Positions 53,944 to 63,068 of a stretch of 64,000 bases of DNA are shown in pieces (the stretch's first letter is position 1; the number at the start of each line of letters is the position of its first letter). Made by a program: the position numbers and the translations under genes. Source of the stretch: Actinokineospora sp. NBRC 105648. Lineage in GTDB: Bacteria; Actinomycetota; Actinomycetes; Mycobacteriales; Pseudonocardiaceae. Location: positions 309,523 through 373,522 of the forward strand of contig NZ_BSTR01000003.1 of assembly GCF_030269645.1 (NCBI RefSeq), read 5' to 3'. The notes beneath the pieces are model-generated. The model was not told where the DNA came from. It saw only the letters and a program-made list of their open reading frames with translations, and did not search any database.

Positions 53944-54747
53944 ATGGCACAGTCGACCTCGGTGGCACCCACCGCACAACGATCTGTCGGGGCGCTGCTG
54001 CGCCAGTGGCGGGAGCACCGCAGGCTCAGCCAGCTGGACCTGTCGCTGCAGGCCGACGTCTCCACCCGGCACCTCAGCTTCGTCGAGACCGGCCGCTCGG
54101 CGCCGAGCCGGGACATGGTGCTGCACCTGGCCGACAGCCTCGACCTGCCGCTGCGCGAGCGCAACCAGATGCTGCTGGCCGCGGGCTACGCGCCGGTGTA
54201 CAGCCAGGCACCGCTGGACTCCCCCCGGATGCGGGCGGTGCGCGGCGCGGTGCGCCAGGTGCTGACCGGGCACGACCCGTACCCGGCGCTGGCGGTGGAC
54301 CGGGGCTGGCACCTGGTCGAGGCGAACGACAGCGTGTCGGTGCTGCTGGCGGGCGTCTCCCCCGACCTGTTGGTACCACCGGTGAACGTGCTGCGGGTGA
54401 GCCTGCACCCCGACGGCCTGGCGCCGCGGATCGTGAACCTCGGCGAGTGGCGCGCGCACCTGCTGGCGCGGCTGCGCGGGCAGATCACGCTGACCGCCGA
54501 CCAGGACCTGGCCGCGCTGCACGACGAGCTGGCGGGCTACCCGTGCGACCAGCTGGAGCCGGTGGTCGACCAGCACAGCGCCGATGTGGTGGTACCGCTG
54601 CGGATCCGGGCGGCGGGCGCGGAGCTGTCCTTCTTCGGCACGGTGACCACGTTCGGCACACCGCTGGACATCACCGTCGCCGAGCTGGCCATCGAGTCGT
54701 TCTTCCCGGCCGACGAGGCCACCGCGGCCGCGCTGGGTACGAAGTGA
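53944..54747 (+). CDS. XRE-family regulator with MmyB-like ligand-binding domain
   Basis: A 267-residue transcription regulator. Residues 15-75 are a helix-turn-helix of the Cro/C1 type (LLRQWREHRRLSQLDLSLQA cut at 20, STRHLSFVETGRSAPSRDMVL). Residues 90-260 match the MmyB-like PAS-type ligand-binding domain (HDPYPALAVDRGWHLVEAND, LNLGEWRAHLLARLRGQ, LSFFGTVTTFGTPLDITVAEL cut to FFGTVTTFGTP), known in methylenomycin regulator MmyB to bind fatty acids. Such regulators usually control a divergent oxidoreductase; here neither neighbour is one. Confidence 0.92.
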   Translation: MAQSTSVAPTAQRSVGALLRQWREHRRLSQLDLSLQADVSTRHLSFVETGRSAPSRDMVLHLADSLDLPLRERNQMLLAAGYAPVYSQAPLDSPRMRAVRGAVRQVLTGHDPYPALAVDRGWHLVEANDSVSVLLAGVSPDLLVPPVNVLRVSLHPDGLAPRIVNLGEWRAHLLARLRGQITLTADQDLAALHDELAGYPCDQLEPVVDQHSADVVVPLRIRAAGAELSFFGTVTTFGTPLDITVAELAIESFFPADEATAAALGTK

Positions 54748-54769
54748 TCTTGGCGGGTAACCACCGGGC

Positions 54770-55066
54770 ATGGGAAGAACCCGTTTCTGGTGGCGATCGC
54801 CCGCGTGGGTCCGCGTCGCGGTGGTGGTCATCGTCCTGTACGCCTTGATGTTCGGCGTCACCTTGACGGTCAGGGGACTGCTGCACAGCTGGTCCAGGCT
54901 GGGCGACGACCTGATCTCCGCGAGCATCGGCGGCCTGACGGGTCCCACGATGCTCGCCGCGCAATGGTGGGCCGGGCGCCGCGGGAGCCCCGCCGAGCCC
55001 ACCGGCCCGGGGACCCCCGAGCGCGAACCGGGCACCGCGAAAAAACATGAATCCCCGAACGAGTGA
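54770..55066 (+). CDS. Small membrane protein, unknown
   Basis: A 98-residue protein. Residues 12-35 form one clear membrane helix (WVRVAVVVIVLYALMFGVTL), and 48-68 a weaker hydrophobic segment (DLISASIGGLTGPTMLAAQW); the rest is a Pro/Glu/Lys-rich hydrophilic tail. No family is recognised. It starts at an ATG 22 bp after the HTH regulator gene on the same strand and may be co-transcribed with it. Open frame, codon use and membrane pattern support it as a gene; a function cannot be proposed. Confidence 0.7.
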   Translation: MGRTRFWWRSPAWVRVAVVVIVLYALMFGVTLTVRGLLHSWSRLGDDLISASIGGLTGPTMLAAQWWAGRRGSPAEPTGPGTPEREPGTAKKHESPNE

Positions 55067-55125
55067 TTCCGGTCGAGTGGGGGTACTTACAAGCCGAGAG
55101 CCACTTCAGAGTCGAGGAGAACGAC

Positions 55126-55401
55126 ATGACCGTCACCGGCATCTTCACCGCGTTGATCATCGGTTTGATCATCGGCGTCCTGGGGCGCCTGGTGCTTCCG
55201 GGCAAGCAGTCGATCCCGATCTGGCTGACCATCGTGGTCGGTATCGTCGCGGCGTTCCTCGGGACCGCGCTGGCCCGGGGCGTCGGCGTCGCCAGCACCC
55301 CCGGCGTGGACTGGATCGAGATCCTGTTCCAGGTCGGCCTCGCCGCGGTGGGTGTGGCGCTGGTGTCCGGCGCCTACGGCCGTCGGGGCGTGCACCGCTA
55401 A
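55126..55401 (+). CDS. GlsB/YeaQ/YmgE family stress membrane protein
   Basis: A 91-residue protein with three hydrophobic segments and the family pattern GIFTALIIGLIIGVLGRLVLPGKQ (shown in part: IIGVLGRLVLPG), then WLTIVVGIVAAFLGT and a third helix near the C-terminus. The family, also called transglycosylase-associated protein, is induced by general stress in many bacteria; its biochemical role is unclear. ATG 55126 has GAGGAGA upstream, which favours it over the longer frame. A strong bidirectional terminator follows at 55429-55470. Confidence 0.92.
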   Translation: MTVTGIFTALIIGLIIGVLGRLVLPGKQSIPIWLTIVVGIVAAFLGTALARGVGVASTPGVDWIEILFQVGLAAVGVALVSGAYGRRGVHR

Positions 55402-55428
55402 GCCCTGCCACGCTGTGCCCTGATCCCG

Positions 55429-55470
55429 CGGCGAAACCCCCGACCAGTACCTGGGTCGGGGGTTTCGCCG
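55429..55470. terminator. Strong bidirectional hairpin terminator
   Basis: A perfect 17-bp inverted repeat (55429-55445 with 55454-55470) with an 8-base loop, between the converging GlsB-like and MMPL genes. Confidence 0.9.
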
Positions 55471-55498
55471 TCTCACCTGGACTGTCCGACTAGGACGG

Positions 55499-57691
55499 TC
55501 AGCCGACCGGGTCGAGCTCGCGCACCGGCTCCGGCGCGGGCCGGGACGCGGGCCGGGCCGGGCGCAGGAAGCGCGGGGTCCACCAGTTGCGCTCGCCCAG
55601 CACGATCATCAGCGACGGCAGCACGACCGCGCGGATGATGGTGGCGTCCAACAGGATCGCGGTCGCCAGGCCGACGCCCATCTGCTTCATGTCGATGGTG
55701 CTCAGCGTGCCGAAGATCGAGAACACCCCGATCATCACCGCCGCCGCGCTGGTCACCACGCCCGCCGAGGAGGTGATCCCCCGGGACACCGCCGACCGGG
55801 TGTCCAGCCCGCCCAGCCTCGCCTCGCGGATCCGGCTGACCACGAACACGTGGTAGTCCATCGAGAGCCCGAACAGCACGACGAACAGGATCAGCGGCAG
55901 CCAGGCCACGATGCCGCCGGTGGAGGTGAACCCGAGCAGGCCCTGCGCCCAGGTGTTCTGGAACACCAGCACCAGCACGCCGTAGGCGGCCGCGGCGGAG
56001 AGCACGTTGAGCAGGATCGACGACAGCGCGATCAGCGGGGCGCGGAAGGTCCACAGCATCACCAGGAAGGTGAGCAGCAGCACGATCGCGATCACCCAGG
56101 GCAGCGACTCGGTCATCGAGGAGATGAAGTCGTTCTCCCCCGCCGTCTGGCCGCTGACCGCGAACTCCGCGCCCGCCACCGCGCCCACCGTCTGCGGCAG
56201 CGCGACCGTGCGCAACCAGCCCAGTGAGGTGTCGGCCGCCGGACTGGTCGCCGCACTCGGGATCGCCGCGCTGATCAGGAAGATCCGACCGTCGGCGGAG
56301 CGGTTGACCTCCGGGGCGCGGTCCTGGGCGAACTCACCGTCGGCCTTGATCCGGTCGAGCAGCGCGGTCACCGCGGTCTCGGTCTGCGCGACCTTGTCCG
56401 CCGGGGCGCGCACCGCGATGGCGTGCGTGGCACCGGTGCTCGGGAACGCCGCGGTCATCCGGTCGTAGGACTGCATGATCGGGATGCTGCGCGGCAGGTC
56501 GGCGTCCGACGGCGAGTTCAGCTTCATGCCCAGCGCCGGGATGGCCAGCGCGATCAGACCGGCGACCGAGACCACCAGGGCGACACCGGGGCGGCGCAGC
56601 GTCGGGCGCAGCACGGCCTTCCAGAACCTCGGCTCACCGCCGGAGCGGGCCGACAGGCGCCACAGCAGCGGCACGCGCGGCCGGTCGATCCACTTGCCGA
56701 GCTTGGCCAGCATCGCCGGGAGCACCGTGATGGAGCCGATCACCGCGGCCAGCACGACCAGGATCGAGCCGATGGCCATCGAGGAGAACGTCACGTCGTT
56801 GGCGACGAACATGCCCGCCATGGCGACCACGACGGCGACACCCGAGACCACGATCGCGTGCCCGGAGGTGGCGGCGGCGATCTCCACGGCGTCCAGGTGG
56901 GAGCGCCCCTTGGCGCGTTCCTCGCGTTCTCGGCGAACGTAGAACAGCGAGTAGTCCACCCCGACCGCCATGCCGATCAGCAGGATCATGCTGGAGGTGT
57001 TGTCAGTGGACGGGATCAGCTGCGAGACCAGCGCGGAGAGCCCGAGCGCGCTGCCGACCGCGGAGAGCGCGAGCAGCACCGGCACGCCCGCGGCGATCAC
57101 CGCGCCGAAGGCCACCAGCATGATCAGCAGCGTCACCGGGATGCTGATCAGCTCGGCCTTGGTGAAGTCGTCGCCCAGGGTGTCGGAGAGCGCCTTGTTC
57201 AGCGACTCCCCGCCCACCTGCTCCACCCGCAGGTCGGGGTGTCCGTCCTGAATGGACTTGGTGACCGCGAGCAGCGGCTGCAGCCGCTCGTCGGCGGTCT
57301 TGCGGTCGCCGGACATGTCGATGCTGACCAGGACCGCGTCTCCCCCCGGGGACGGGACCGGGTCGCTGACGTCGGCGACCTCGCGCAGACCGGACATCCG
57401 CGCCTTGACCTCACCGGCGACCCGCACGGCCTTGCCCTTGTCCAGGGCGCCCGCGGGCGAGGTGATCAGGACGTTCTCGGTGGCGGGCCGGGTGAACCCC
57501 GAGGCGTCCACGATGCTCTTGTAGACGGCGAGCTCGCCGGTGGGGTTGTCGTCGAACCCCGCGGTCTTGGTGCCGACGGCGGCCCCGGCCCCGATGCACA
57601 ACGCGACGAAGACGACCCACGCGCCGATGGCCCGCCACGGGTGCTCGGCACTCCACCGCGCGATGCGCACGGTCACCATTGGTCTGGACAT
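55499..57691 (-). CDS. MMPL family (RND superfamily) transporter
   Basis: A 730-residue membrane protein with twelve helices and two large external domains, the MMPL layout. Helix 4-type motif GMAVGVDYSLFYVRREREE and the second-half counterpart FGLSMDYHVFVVSRIREAR carry the Asp-Tyr pairs that relay protons in MmpL transporters. It begins MSRPMVTVRIARWS (an ATG four codons later is also possible). It probably exports a lipid or other hydrophobic compound; no lipid-synthesis or regulator gene is next to it, so no substrate can be named. The length is that of short MMPL proteins of Streptomyces and relatives. Confidence 0.93.
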   Translation of the reverse strand: MSRPMVTVRIARWSAEHPWRAIGAWVVFVALCIGAGAAVGTKTAGFDDNPTGELAVYKSIVDASGFTRPATENVLITSPAGALDKGKAVRVAGEVKARMSGLREVADVSDPVPSPGGDAVLVSIDMSGDRKTADERLQPLLAVTKSIQDGHPDLRVEQVGGESLNKALSDTLGDDFTKAELISIPVTLLIMLVAFGAVIAAGVPVLLALSAVGSALGLSALVSQLIPSTDNTSSMILLIGMAVGVDYSLFYVRREREERAKGRSHLDAVEIAAATSGHAIVVSGVAVVVAMAGMFVANDVTFSSMAIGSILVVLAAVIGSITVLPAMLAKLGKWIDRPRVPLLWRLSARSGGEPRFWKAVLRPTLRRPGVALVVSVAGLIALAIPALGMKLNSPSDADLPRSIPIMQSYDRMTAAFPSTGATHAIAVRAPADKVAQTETAVTALLDRIKADGEFAQDRAPEVNRSADGRIFLISAAIPSAATSPAADTSLGWLRTVALPQTVGAVAGAEFAVSGQTAGENDFISSMTESLPWVIAIVLLLTFLVMLWTFRAPLIALSSILLNVLSAAAAYGVLVLVFQNTWAQGLLGFTSTGGIVAWLPLILFVVLFGLSMDYHVFVVSRIREARLGGLDTRSAVSRGITSSAGVVTSAAAVMIGVFSIFGTLSTIDMKQMGVGLATAILLDATIIRAVVLPSLMIVLGERNWWTPRFLRPARPASRPAPEPVRELDPVG

Positions 57692-57818
57692 TGCTGCTAC
57701 CCCCGCGAACTGGTTCGGACTCCGGCTTCGAGCAGAAGGCTGCCGGCGCGCGGGACGGGGCGAATCGGGATTCCTCCCCGATCTTCGACCGGGGTGCTCC
57801 CCCTAGGGGAACCGGGGT

Positions 57819-58676
57819 TCAGCGGTGTTGGTGAGTGACCACCCAACTGTCGATCAAGAAGGTCTCCACCGAGTCACCGCGACCGCGGTCCAGTTCGGCC
57901 ACCTCGGCGCGGGTGAACCAGCGGGCCTCCTCGAGCTCGTCGCGGTCCACCGAGATCTCCGCCGACAGCGCGGTGGCGCGGAAACCGAGCATCAGTCCGG
58001 AAGGGAACGGCCAGGCCTGCGAGGCGAGGTACTCGACGTGTCCCACCGCGACACCGGCCTCCTCGGCCACCTCGCGCCGGACGGCGTCCTCCAGGCTCTC
58101 GCCGATCTCGACGAACCCGGCCAGGGTGGAGAACCCGGTGGCGCCGCGGTGCCTGCCGAGCAGGCAGCGGTCGCCGAACTCGACCAGGACGATCACCGCG
58201 GGCTCGATGCGCGGGAACAGCAGCTTGGCGCAGCCGCCGCACACCTTGACGTGACCCCCCTGGCTGTCGCGCGTCGGCGACCCGCAGGCACCGCAGAAGC
58301 GCTGGTTGCGGCGCCAGTGCAGCAACCCCCGCGCGTAGGCGAGCCGGGTCGCCTCCTCCGGGGCGAGGTCGGCGAAGAGCTGCCGGATGTCCACCGCGGC
58401 GTCGGCCCCGGTGGCGGCCAACGCCCCCTGTTCGTCCACTTCGGACAGATCAGTGGCGAACAGCGCCGTGTCCCCGTCGAGGCCGAGGAAGACGGCGTCC
58501 TCGGGCACCGGGGTGGACAACGGGGCGCCGCCGCCCACGAGGCAGCGGTCGTTCCAGAAGGCGACCGCCACGGCGTTCGCGCGCAGCCCGGCGATCCACT
58601 CGTCGTCGGCGCGACGGGCACCTGCTCGGTCGAGGGCAAGCCCGGTGTAGGGCAGCCTGTAAGTCGAGTTCTCCAC
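57819..58676 (-). CDS. nudC: NAD(+) diphosphatase NudC
   Basis: A 285-residue Nudix enzyme that splits NADH and removes NAD caps from RNA. A zinc ribbon (CGACGS ... VCGGCAKLLFPR) precedes the Nudix box, GFVEIGESLEDAVRREVAEEAGV (read here in its parts: GESLEDAVRREVAEEAG), and the NudC-specific string SQ.WPFP.S follows, as SQAWPFPSG. All catalytic Glu are present. The GTG at 58676 is favoured by CAGGGAG eight bases upstream; the frame continues upstream into non-coding sequence. It is divergent from the XdhC-like gene with 80 bp between starts. Confidence 0.94.
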   Translation of the reverse strand: MENSTYRLPYTGLALDRAGARRADDEWIAGLRANAVAVAFWNDRCLVGGGAPLSTPVPEDAVFLGLDGDTALFATDLSEVDEQGALAATGADAAVDIRQLFADLAPEEATRLAYARGLLHWRRNQRFCGACGSPTRDSQGGHVKVCGGCAKLLFPRIEPAVIVLVEFGDRCLLGRHRGATGFSTLAGFVEIGESLEDAVRREVAEEAGVAVGHVEYLASQAWPFPSGLMLGFRATALSAEISVDRDELEEARWFTRAEVAELDRGRGDSVETFLIDSWVVTHQHR

Positions 58677-58756
58677 GCTGAGCACTCCCTGGTAGGCGTA
58701 CCGCCACCCTGGCACAACGGGCTGCGCACGGGGGTGGGGTGGGCCACACTGGGCGC

Positions 58757-59254
58757 ATGAGGACGAGCCCGGACCCCTGTTCGACCGCGCACGGGACACC
58801 GGCACCCGCGGTGGGCACCAAGACCCTGGTGGTCGTCTTCACGGGCGCGGTCGCCGACCACTTGCTCCGATACGGAGCCGACCTCGGCTACCGGACCCTG
58901 CACGTCGAACCCGAACCCGCCCGCGCGACGGCCGACTCCACCGCGCTACCACCGGACCTGGACACCGACACCGACGTGGTGTTCACCGACCACCACCGCC
59001 CGGAACTGACAGCCGTCCTGCGCGACGCCCTGGCAGTGCCCACCCGGTGGATAGGGGTGATGGGCAACCCGCGGCACCCCGCGCCCTACGTCGAGGGGCT
59101 GCGCGCGCTCGGGGTCGCCGAGCCCGACATCGAGCGGGTGCACCGGCCGATCGGGCTGAACATCGGCTCCCGCACCCCGGCGGAGATCGCGATCGCCACC
59201 CTGGCGGGGCTGATCGCCGACCGCAACGACCGCCCCGGCGGCTTCGCCTTCTGA
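58757..59254 (+). CDS. XdhC/CoxF-type Rossmann domain protein
   Basis: A 165-residue protein matching the C-terminal (XdhC_C) domain of XdhC/CoxI-family factors: LVVVFTGAVADHLLRYGADLGYRTLHVEP (in part LLRYGADLGYRT), then VVFTDHHRPE, GVMGNPRHPAPYVEGLRALG and IGLNIGSRTPAEIAIATLAG. Full XdhC proteins insert or protect molybdenum cofactor in xanthine dehydrogenase-type enzymes. The N-terminal XdhC domain is missing here, and no molybdoenzyme genes are near, so a stand-alone nucleotide-binding role is possible. ATG 58757 is used. Confidence 0.85.
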   Translation: MRTSPDPCSTAHGTPAPAVGTKTLVVVFTGAVADHLLRYGADLGYRTLHVEPEPARATADSTALPPDLDTDTDVVFTDHHRPELTAVLRDALAVPTRWIGVMGNPRHPAPYVEGLRALGVAEPDIERVHRPIGLNIGSRTPAEIAIATLAGLIADRNDRPGGFAF

Positions 59255-59595
59255 CCGCCCCACACGGCCGACTCGGCGTCAGGAACCTCGTTCGCTCGCG
59301 ACCACGGCAAGCAGACCAGGACAGGCAACCAAGGTCTACTGTCCACACCAGACAGTACTTCCAGCCACCCGGGCAGGTCCGGCCCATGCCATGACCGGTG
59401 CCCACCGGCGACATCCGACGCGCGACCTGGTCGTGGGTCTCGAACGGTCCGGCGGCCGGCCTGACCGCGGCGAGTCGACCACCGACAAGACGTCCGCTGT
59501 ACACCGGCGGGAAACCGCGGACCGGTGGACAGCGGTGGCGACCCGCGGGTAACTTGCTAAGCGCTTGCTTAGCTCACGTCCCCCGGAGGAGACCC
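59255..59595. other. Intergenic region; promoter of the acyl-CoA operon at its right end
   Basis: This 341-bp gap shows no supported gene. Its right end contains the 7-4-7 inverted repeat at 59556-59573. A short inverted pair ACTGTCCA/CAGACAGT-like is near 59335-59360, of unclear meaning. Confidence 0.5.
59556..59573. promoter_or_regulatory. Likely TetR operator of the acyl-CoA operon
   Basis: GCTAAGC-GCTT-GCTTAGC, a perfect inverted repeat (7-4-7), ends 22 bp before the GTG of the first operon gene. It is AT-richer than the surroundings. The last gene of the operon encodes a TetR regulator, the natural candidate to bind here. Confidence 0.65.
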
Positions 59596-60348
59596 GTGCC
59601 CCAGCGCATCGCCATCGTGACCGGAGCGGCCCGAGGGATCGGTGCCGCGATCGCCGAGCGGCTCGGTCGGGACGGGTTCGCCGTCGCGGTGGTCGACCTG
59701 ACCGCGGACAGCTGCGCGGGCACGGTCGCCGCGATCGAGGCGGACGGGGGTACCGCGCTGGCCGTGGGTGCCGACGTGAGCGACACCGGACAGGTCACGG
59801 CCGCGGTGGCCGAGGTCGCCGAGAAGCTGGGTCCGCCGACGGTGCTGGTCAACAACGCCGGGATCCTGCGCGACAACCTGATCTTCAAGATGACCGACGA
59901 CGACTGGGACTCGGTCATCGACGTGCACCTGCGCGGGTCGTTCCTGATGACCCGCGCGGTGCAGGCGCACCAGACCGAGCAGCGCTACGGCCGGATCGTG
60001 AACCTGTCCAGCACGTCCGCGCTCGGCAACCGCGGCCAGGTCAACTACGCCGCGGCCAAGGCGGGGCTACAGGGGTTCACCAAGACGCTGGCGATCGAGC
60101 TGGGCAAGTTCGGGGTGACGGCCAACGCGATCGCGCCCGGGTTCATCGAGACCGAGATGACCGCGACCACCGCCGCCCGGCTCGGGATGCCGTTCGAGGA
60201 CTTCAAGACCGGGGTCGCCGCGGCGATCCCGGTGGGTCGGATCGGGCAGCCCGCCGACGTCGCGGCCACCGCGTCGTTCCTGGTGAGCGAGGAGGCCGGG
60301 TTCGTCTCCGGTCAGGTGATCTACGTCGCGGGCGGACCGAAGGACTGA
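59596..60348 (+). CDS. FabG-like 3-oxoacyl reductase (SDR)
   Basis: A 250-residue short-chain dehydrogenase. Cofactor motif TGAARGIGAAIAERL, NNAG, and catalytic residues Ser (NLSSTSALG), Tyr and Lys (VNYAAAKAGLQ) are all in place; the C-terminus ends VSGQVIYVAGGPKD as in FabG proteins. In this operon it probably oxidises 3-hydroxyacyl-CoA or reduces a 3-ketoacyl-CoA. The GTG at 59596 follows GGAGGAG, which selects it over upstream in-frame codons. It is the first gene of the operon SDR-MaoC-acyl-CoA dehydrogenase (two)-TetR. Confidence 0.94.
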   Translation: MPQRIAIVTGAARGIGAAIAERLGRDGFAVAVVDLTADSCAGTVAAIEADGGTALAVGADVSDTGQVTAAVAEVAEKLGPPTVLVNNAGILRDNLIFKMTDDDWDSVIDVHLRGSFLMTRAVQAHQTEQRYGRIVNLSSTSALGNRGQVNYAAAKAGLQGFTKTLAIELGKFGVTANAIAPGFIETEMTATTAARLGMPFEDFKTGVAAAIPVGRIGQPADVAATASFLVSEEAGFVSGQVIYVAGGPKD

Positions 60349-60349
60349 C

Positions 60350-60826
60350 ATGCGCGTCTTCGACGGCCTGGCCGCGCTCACCGCCGCGCGCGGCACCCAC
60401 CTGGGGTTCGGCGACTGGGTGGAGATCACCCAGGACCGGGTGCGCCGGTTCGCCGACGCCACCGACGACCACCAGTGGATCCACCTCGACACCGAGCGCG
60501 CCGCCCGGGGGCCGTTCGGCGCGACCGTCGCCCACGGCTACCTGACGCTGGCGCTGCTGCCCGCGCTCGGCCGCGGCCTGTACCGGTTCGAGGGCTTCGC
60601 CATGGGCGTCAACTACGGGCTGAACAAGGTGCGCTTCCCCACCGTGGTGCGGGTCGGCGCACGGGTGCGGCTGGGCGCCGAGGTCCTCGAGGTGAGCCAG
60701 GGCGCGCAGGGCGTCCAGGTGGTCTTCGGCTACACCGTCGAGATCGAGGGCGAGGCCAAACCGGGCTGCGTCGCCGAGGCCGTGGTGCTGCTGGTCCAGC
60801 ACCCGAACAGCGAGGATCGACCATGA
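60350..60826 (+). CDS. MaoC-like (R)-enoyl-CoA hydratase
   Basis: A 158-residue single hotdog protein of the MaoC family. The hydratase-2 motif is clear: DATDDHQWIHLDTERA followed by GPFGATVAHGYLTLALLP, with catalytic Asp and His. It hydrates trans-2-enoyl-CoA to (R)-3-hydroxyacyl-CoA; together with the upstream SDR it would form consecutive beta-oxidation steps. It starts one base after the SDR stop and overlaps the next gene by 4 bp (ATGA), so the operon is translationally coupled. Confidence 0.94.
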   Translation: MRVFDGLAALTAARGTHLGFGDWVEITQDRVRRFADATDDHQWIHLDTERAARGPFGATVAHGYLTLALLPALGRGLYRFEGFAMGVNYGLNKVRFPTVVRVGARVRLGAEVLEVSQGAQGVQVVFGYTVEIEGEAKPGCVAEAVVLLVQHPNSEDRP

Positions 60827-61995
60827 CGGACCTGCGCGACCGGGTCGCGGCCCTGCTGGCCGAGCACGACCCGGCGACCACCGACCGGCTCGACTTCCTG
60901 CGCGCGCGCTTCGACGCCGGCCTGGCCTGGGTGCACTTCCCGGAGGGCTTGGGCGGCCTCGGGGCGCCGCGCGGCGACCAGGAGATCGTCGACGCGGCCC
61001 TGGTGGCGGCGGGCGCGCCGGACAACAACCCGCGCCGGATCGGCATCGGGCTGGGCATGGCCGCGCCGACGATCCTCGCCTTCGGCACCGACGAGCAGCG
61101 GCGCCGCTTCCTGCGTCCGCTGTGGACCGGCGAGGAGGTGTGGTGCCAGCTCTTCAGCGAGCCGGGCGCGGGCTCGGACCTGGCCGCGCTGGGCACCCGC
61201 GCCCGCCGCGACGGCGACGACTGGGTGGTCACCGGGCAGAAGGTGTGGACCTCCACCGCGCACACCGCGCGCTGGGCGATCCTGGTGGCGCGCACCGACC
61301 CGGACGTGCCCAAGCACGCGGGCATGACCTACTTCGTCTGCGACATGACCGACCCGGGTGTCGAGGTGCGGCCGCTGCGCCAGATCACCGGCGAGGCCGA
61401 GTTCAACGAGGTCTTCCTCACCGACGCGCGGATCCCGGACGCGCACCGGCTGGGCGCGGTCGGCGACGGGTGGCGGGTCGCGCAGACCACGCTGATGAAC
61501 GAGTGGGTGGCCATCGGCGGCCGCCCGATGCCGCGCGAGGGCGGGATGGCCGGCGTCGTCGCCGAGACCTGGCGGGCCAACCCCGAGCGCCGCACACCCG
61601 AGGCGCACGACCGGTTGCTGGGCCTGTGGGTGGAGTCGGAGGCGTTGCGGCTGGCCGGGATCCGGCTGCGCCAGCAGCTGGCGGTCGGCTCCCCCGGGCC
61701 GGAGGGCTCGGCGATGAAGCTGGCCTTCGCCCGGCTGTCGCAGGCGCTGTCCGGGCTCGAGGTGGAGCTGCTGGCCGAGGACGGCCTGCGCTACTCCGAC
61801 TGGGCGCTCACCCGTCCGGAGCTGGTCGACTTCACCGGCCGGGACGCGGGCTACCGCTACCTGCGGGCCAAGGGCAACTCGATCGAGGGCGGCACCTCGG
61901 AGATCCTGCGCAACATCATCGCCGAGCGGATCCTCGGCCTGCCATCCGAACCCCGCGTCGACAAGGACGTGCCATGGAAGGACCTCCCGCGATGA
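60823..61995 (+). CDS. Acyl-CoA dehydrogenase, catalytic-type subunit
   Basis: A 390-residue FAD-dependent dehydrogenase. FAD/substrate-binding strings LFSEPGAGSDLAAL and VTGQKVWTSTAHTARW are typical, as is the C-terminal NSIEGGTSEILRNIIAERILGLP, in which the Glu of the xEGGT motif occupies the catalytic-base region. The paired gene downstream lacks that motif. In actinomycetes, adjacent acyl-CoA dehydrogenase pairs with this difference form alpha2-beta2 complexes, several acting on steroid side chains. The chain specificity here is unknown. Confidence 0.93.
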   Translation: MTDLRDRVAALLAEHDPATTDRLDFLRARFDAGLAWVHFPEGLGGLGAPRGDQEIVDAALVAAGAPDNNPRRIGIGLGMAAPTILAFGTDEQRRRFLRPLWTGEEVWCQLFSEPGAGSDLAALGTRARRDGDDWVVTGQKVWTSTAHTARWAILVARTDPDVPKHAGMTYFVCDMTDPGVEVRPLRQITGEAEFNEVFLTDARIPDAHRLGAVGDGWRVAQTTLMNEWVAIGGRPMPREGGMAGVVAETWRANPERRTPEAHDRLLGLWVESEALRLAGIRLRQQLAVGSPGPEGSAMKLAFARLSQALSGLEVELLAEDGLRYSDWALTRPELVDFTGRDAGYRYLRAKGNSIEGGTSEILRNIIAERILGLPSEPRVDKDVPWKDLPR

Positions 61996-63068
61996 GCGAG
62001 CCGAACCTGCGCTACAGCGACGTCGAGGACGGCCTGCGGGCCAGCGTCCGCGACCTGCTCGCCGACCGCGCGGACGCCGCGACCGTGCTCGCCCACGCCG
62101 AGTCCGCCGAGCACGACCCGGGGCTGTGGCGGGCGCTGGCCGAGCTGGGCGCGACCTCGCTGCACGTGCCGGAGGAGCTGGGCGGACAGGGCGCGGGCTA
62201 CCGCGAGACCGCCGTGGTGGCCGAGGAACTGGGTGCTTCCGTTGCCCCCGTGCCGTTCTTGGGCAGCGCGGTGCTCGCGACGGCGGCGCTGTTGCATGTG
62301 TCTCAGGACGATGACGCGCGTGCCGCCCTGGCGCGGCTCGGCAGTGGCGAGATCACGGCCACGCTCGTGGTTCCGCTGTCCACTTGGGACTCCACACCGT
62401 CCGTTCAGCTGGTGGACGGCGGCTTGGTCGGCACGGTCCGCAGTGTCGCGGACGCGCGGGCGGCCGACTTGCTGGTGGTCCCCGCCGGTGGCGCCCTGCA
62501 CTTGGTGCAGGCGAGTGCCGCCACGGTGACACCGGTCGTGTCGTTGGACGTGACGCGGCCGGTGGCGGACGTGGAGTTCACGGGTTCGACCTCGGTCGCC
62601 CTGGTCGGCTCGGCCGAGGACGCCGTCCGGGCGGCTTTGCTTGCCGGGGCTGGGATTCTGGCCTCCGAACAGGTAGGGATCGCCCAGTGGTGCCTGGACA
62701 CCACGGTGGCCTACCTGAAGCAGCGCTACCAGTTCGGGCGGCCGGTCGGCTCGTTCCAGGCGCTCAAGCACCGGCTCGCCGACGTGTGGCAGCAGCTCGT
62801 CCTGGCTCGCGCCGCCGCACGCAACGCCGCCGACGCGCTGGCGACGGGCAACGACGTCGAGGTCGCGGTGTCGGTGGCGCAGTCGTTGTGCGCGGCGGTC
62901 GCGGTGCACGCCGCGCACGAGTGCGTGCAGTTGCACGGCGGTATCGGGATGACTTGGGAGCACCCGGCGCACCTGTACCTCAAGCGGGCCAAGGCGGACG
63001 AGATCGCCCTGGGCACGCCGGGACGACACCGCGCGTCGCTGGCGCACCTGGTGGACCTGCCGGGATGA
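61992..63068 (+). CDS. Acyl-CoA dehydrogenase, partner-type subunit
   Basis: A 358-residue acyl-CoA dehydrogenase-fold protein. The N-terminal helical domain (DVEDGLRASVRDLLADR) and LHVPEELGGQGAGYRETAVVAEELG (in part EELGGQGAGYRETAVV) are normal; the C-terminal string reads QLHGGIGMTWEHPAHLYLKRA in place of the EGGT motif of the upstream partner. The middle beta domain is shortened. This fits the non-catalytic or FAD-sharing subunit of heteromeric acyl-CoA dehydrogenases. Its start overlaps the upstream stop by 4 bp (ATGA), as does the start of the TetR gene with its own stop. Confidence 0.92.
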   Translation: MSEPNLRYSDVEDGLRASVRDLLADRADAATVLAHAESAEHDPGLWRALAELGATSLHVPEELGGQGAGYRETAVVAEELGASVAPVPFLGSAVLATAALLHVSQDDDARAALARLGSGEITATLVVPLSTWDSTPSVQLVDGGLVGTVRSVADARAADLLVVPAGGALHLVQASAATVTPVVSLDVTRPVADVEFTGSTSVALVGSAEDAVRAALLAGAGILASEQVGIAQWCLDTTVAYLKQRYQFGRPVGSFQALKHRLADVWQQLVLARAAARNAADALATGNDVEVAVSVAQSLCAAVAVHAAHECVQLHGGIGMTWEHPAHLYLKRAKADEIALGTPGRHRASLAHLVDLPG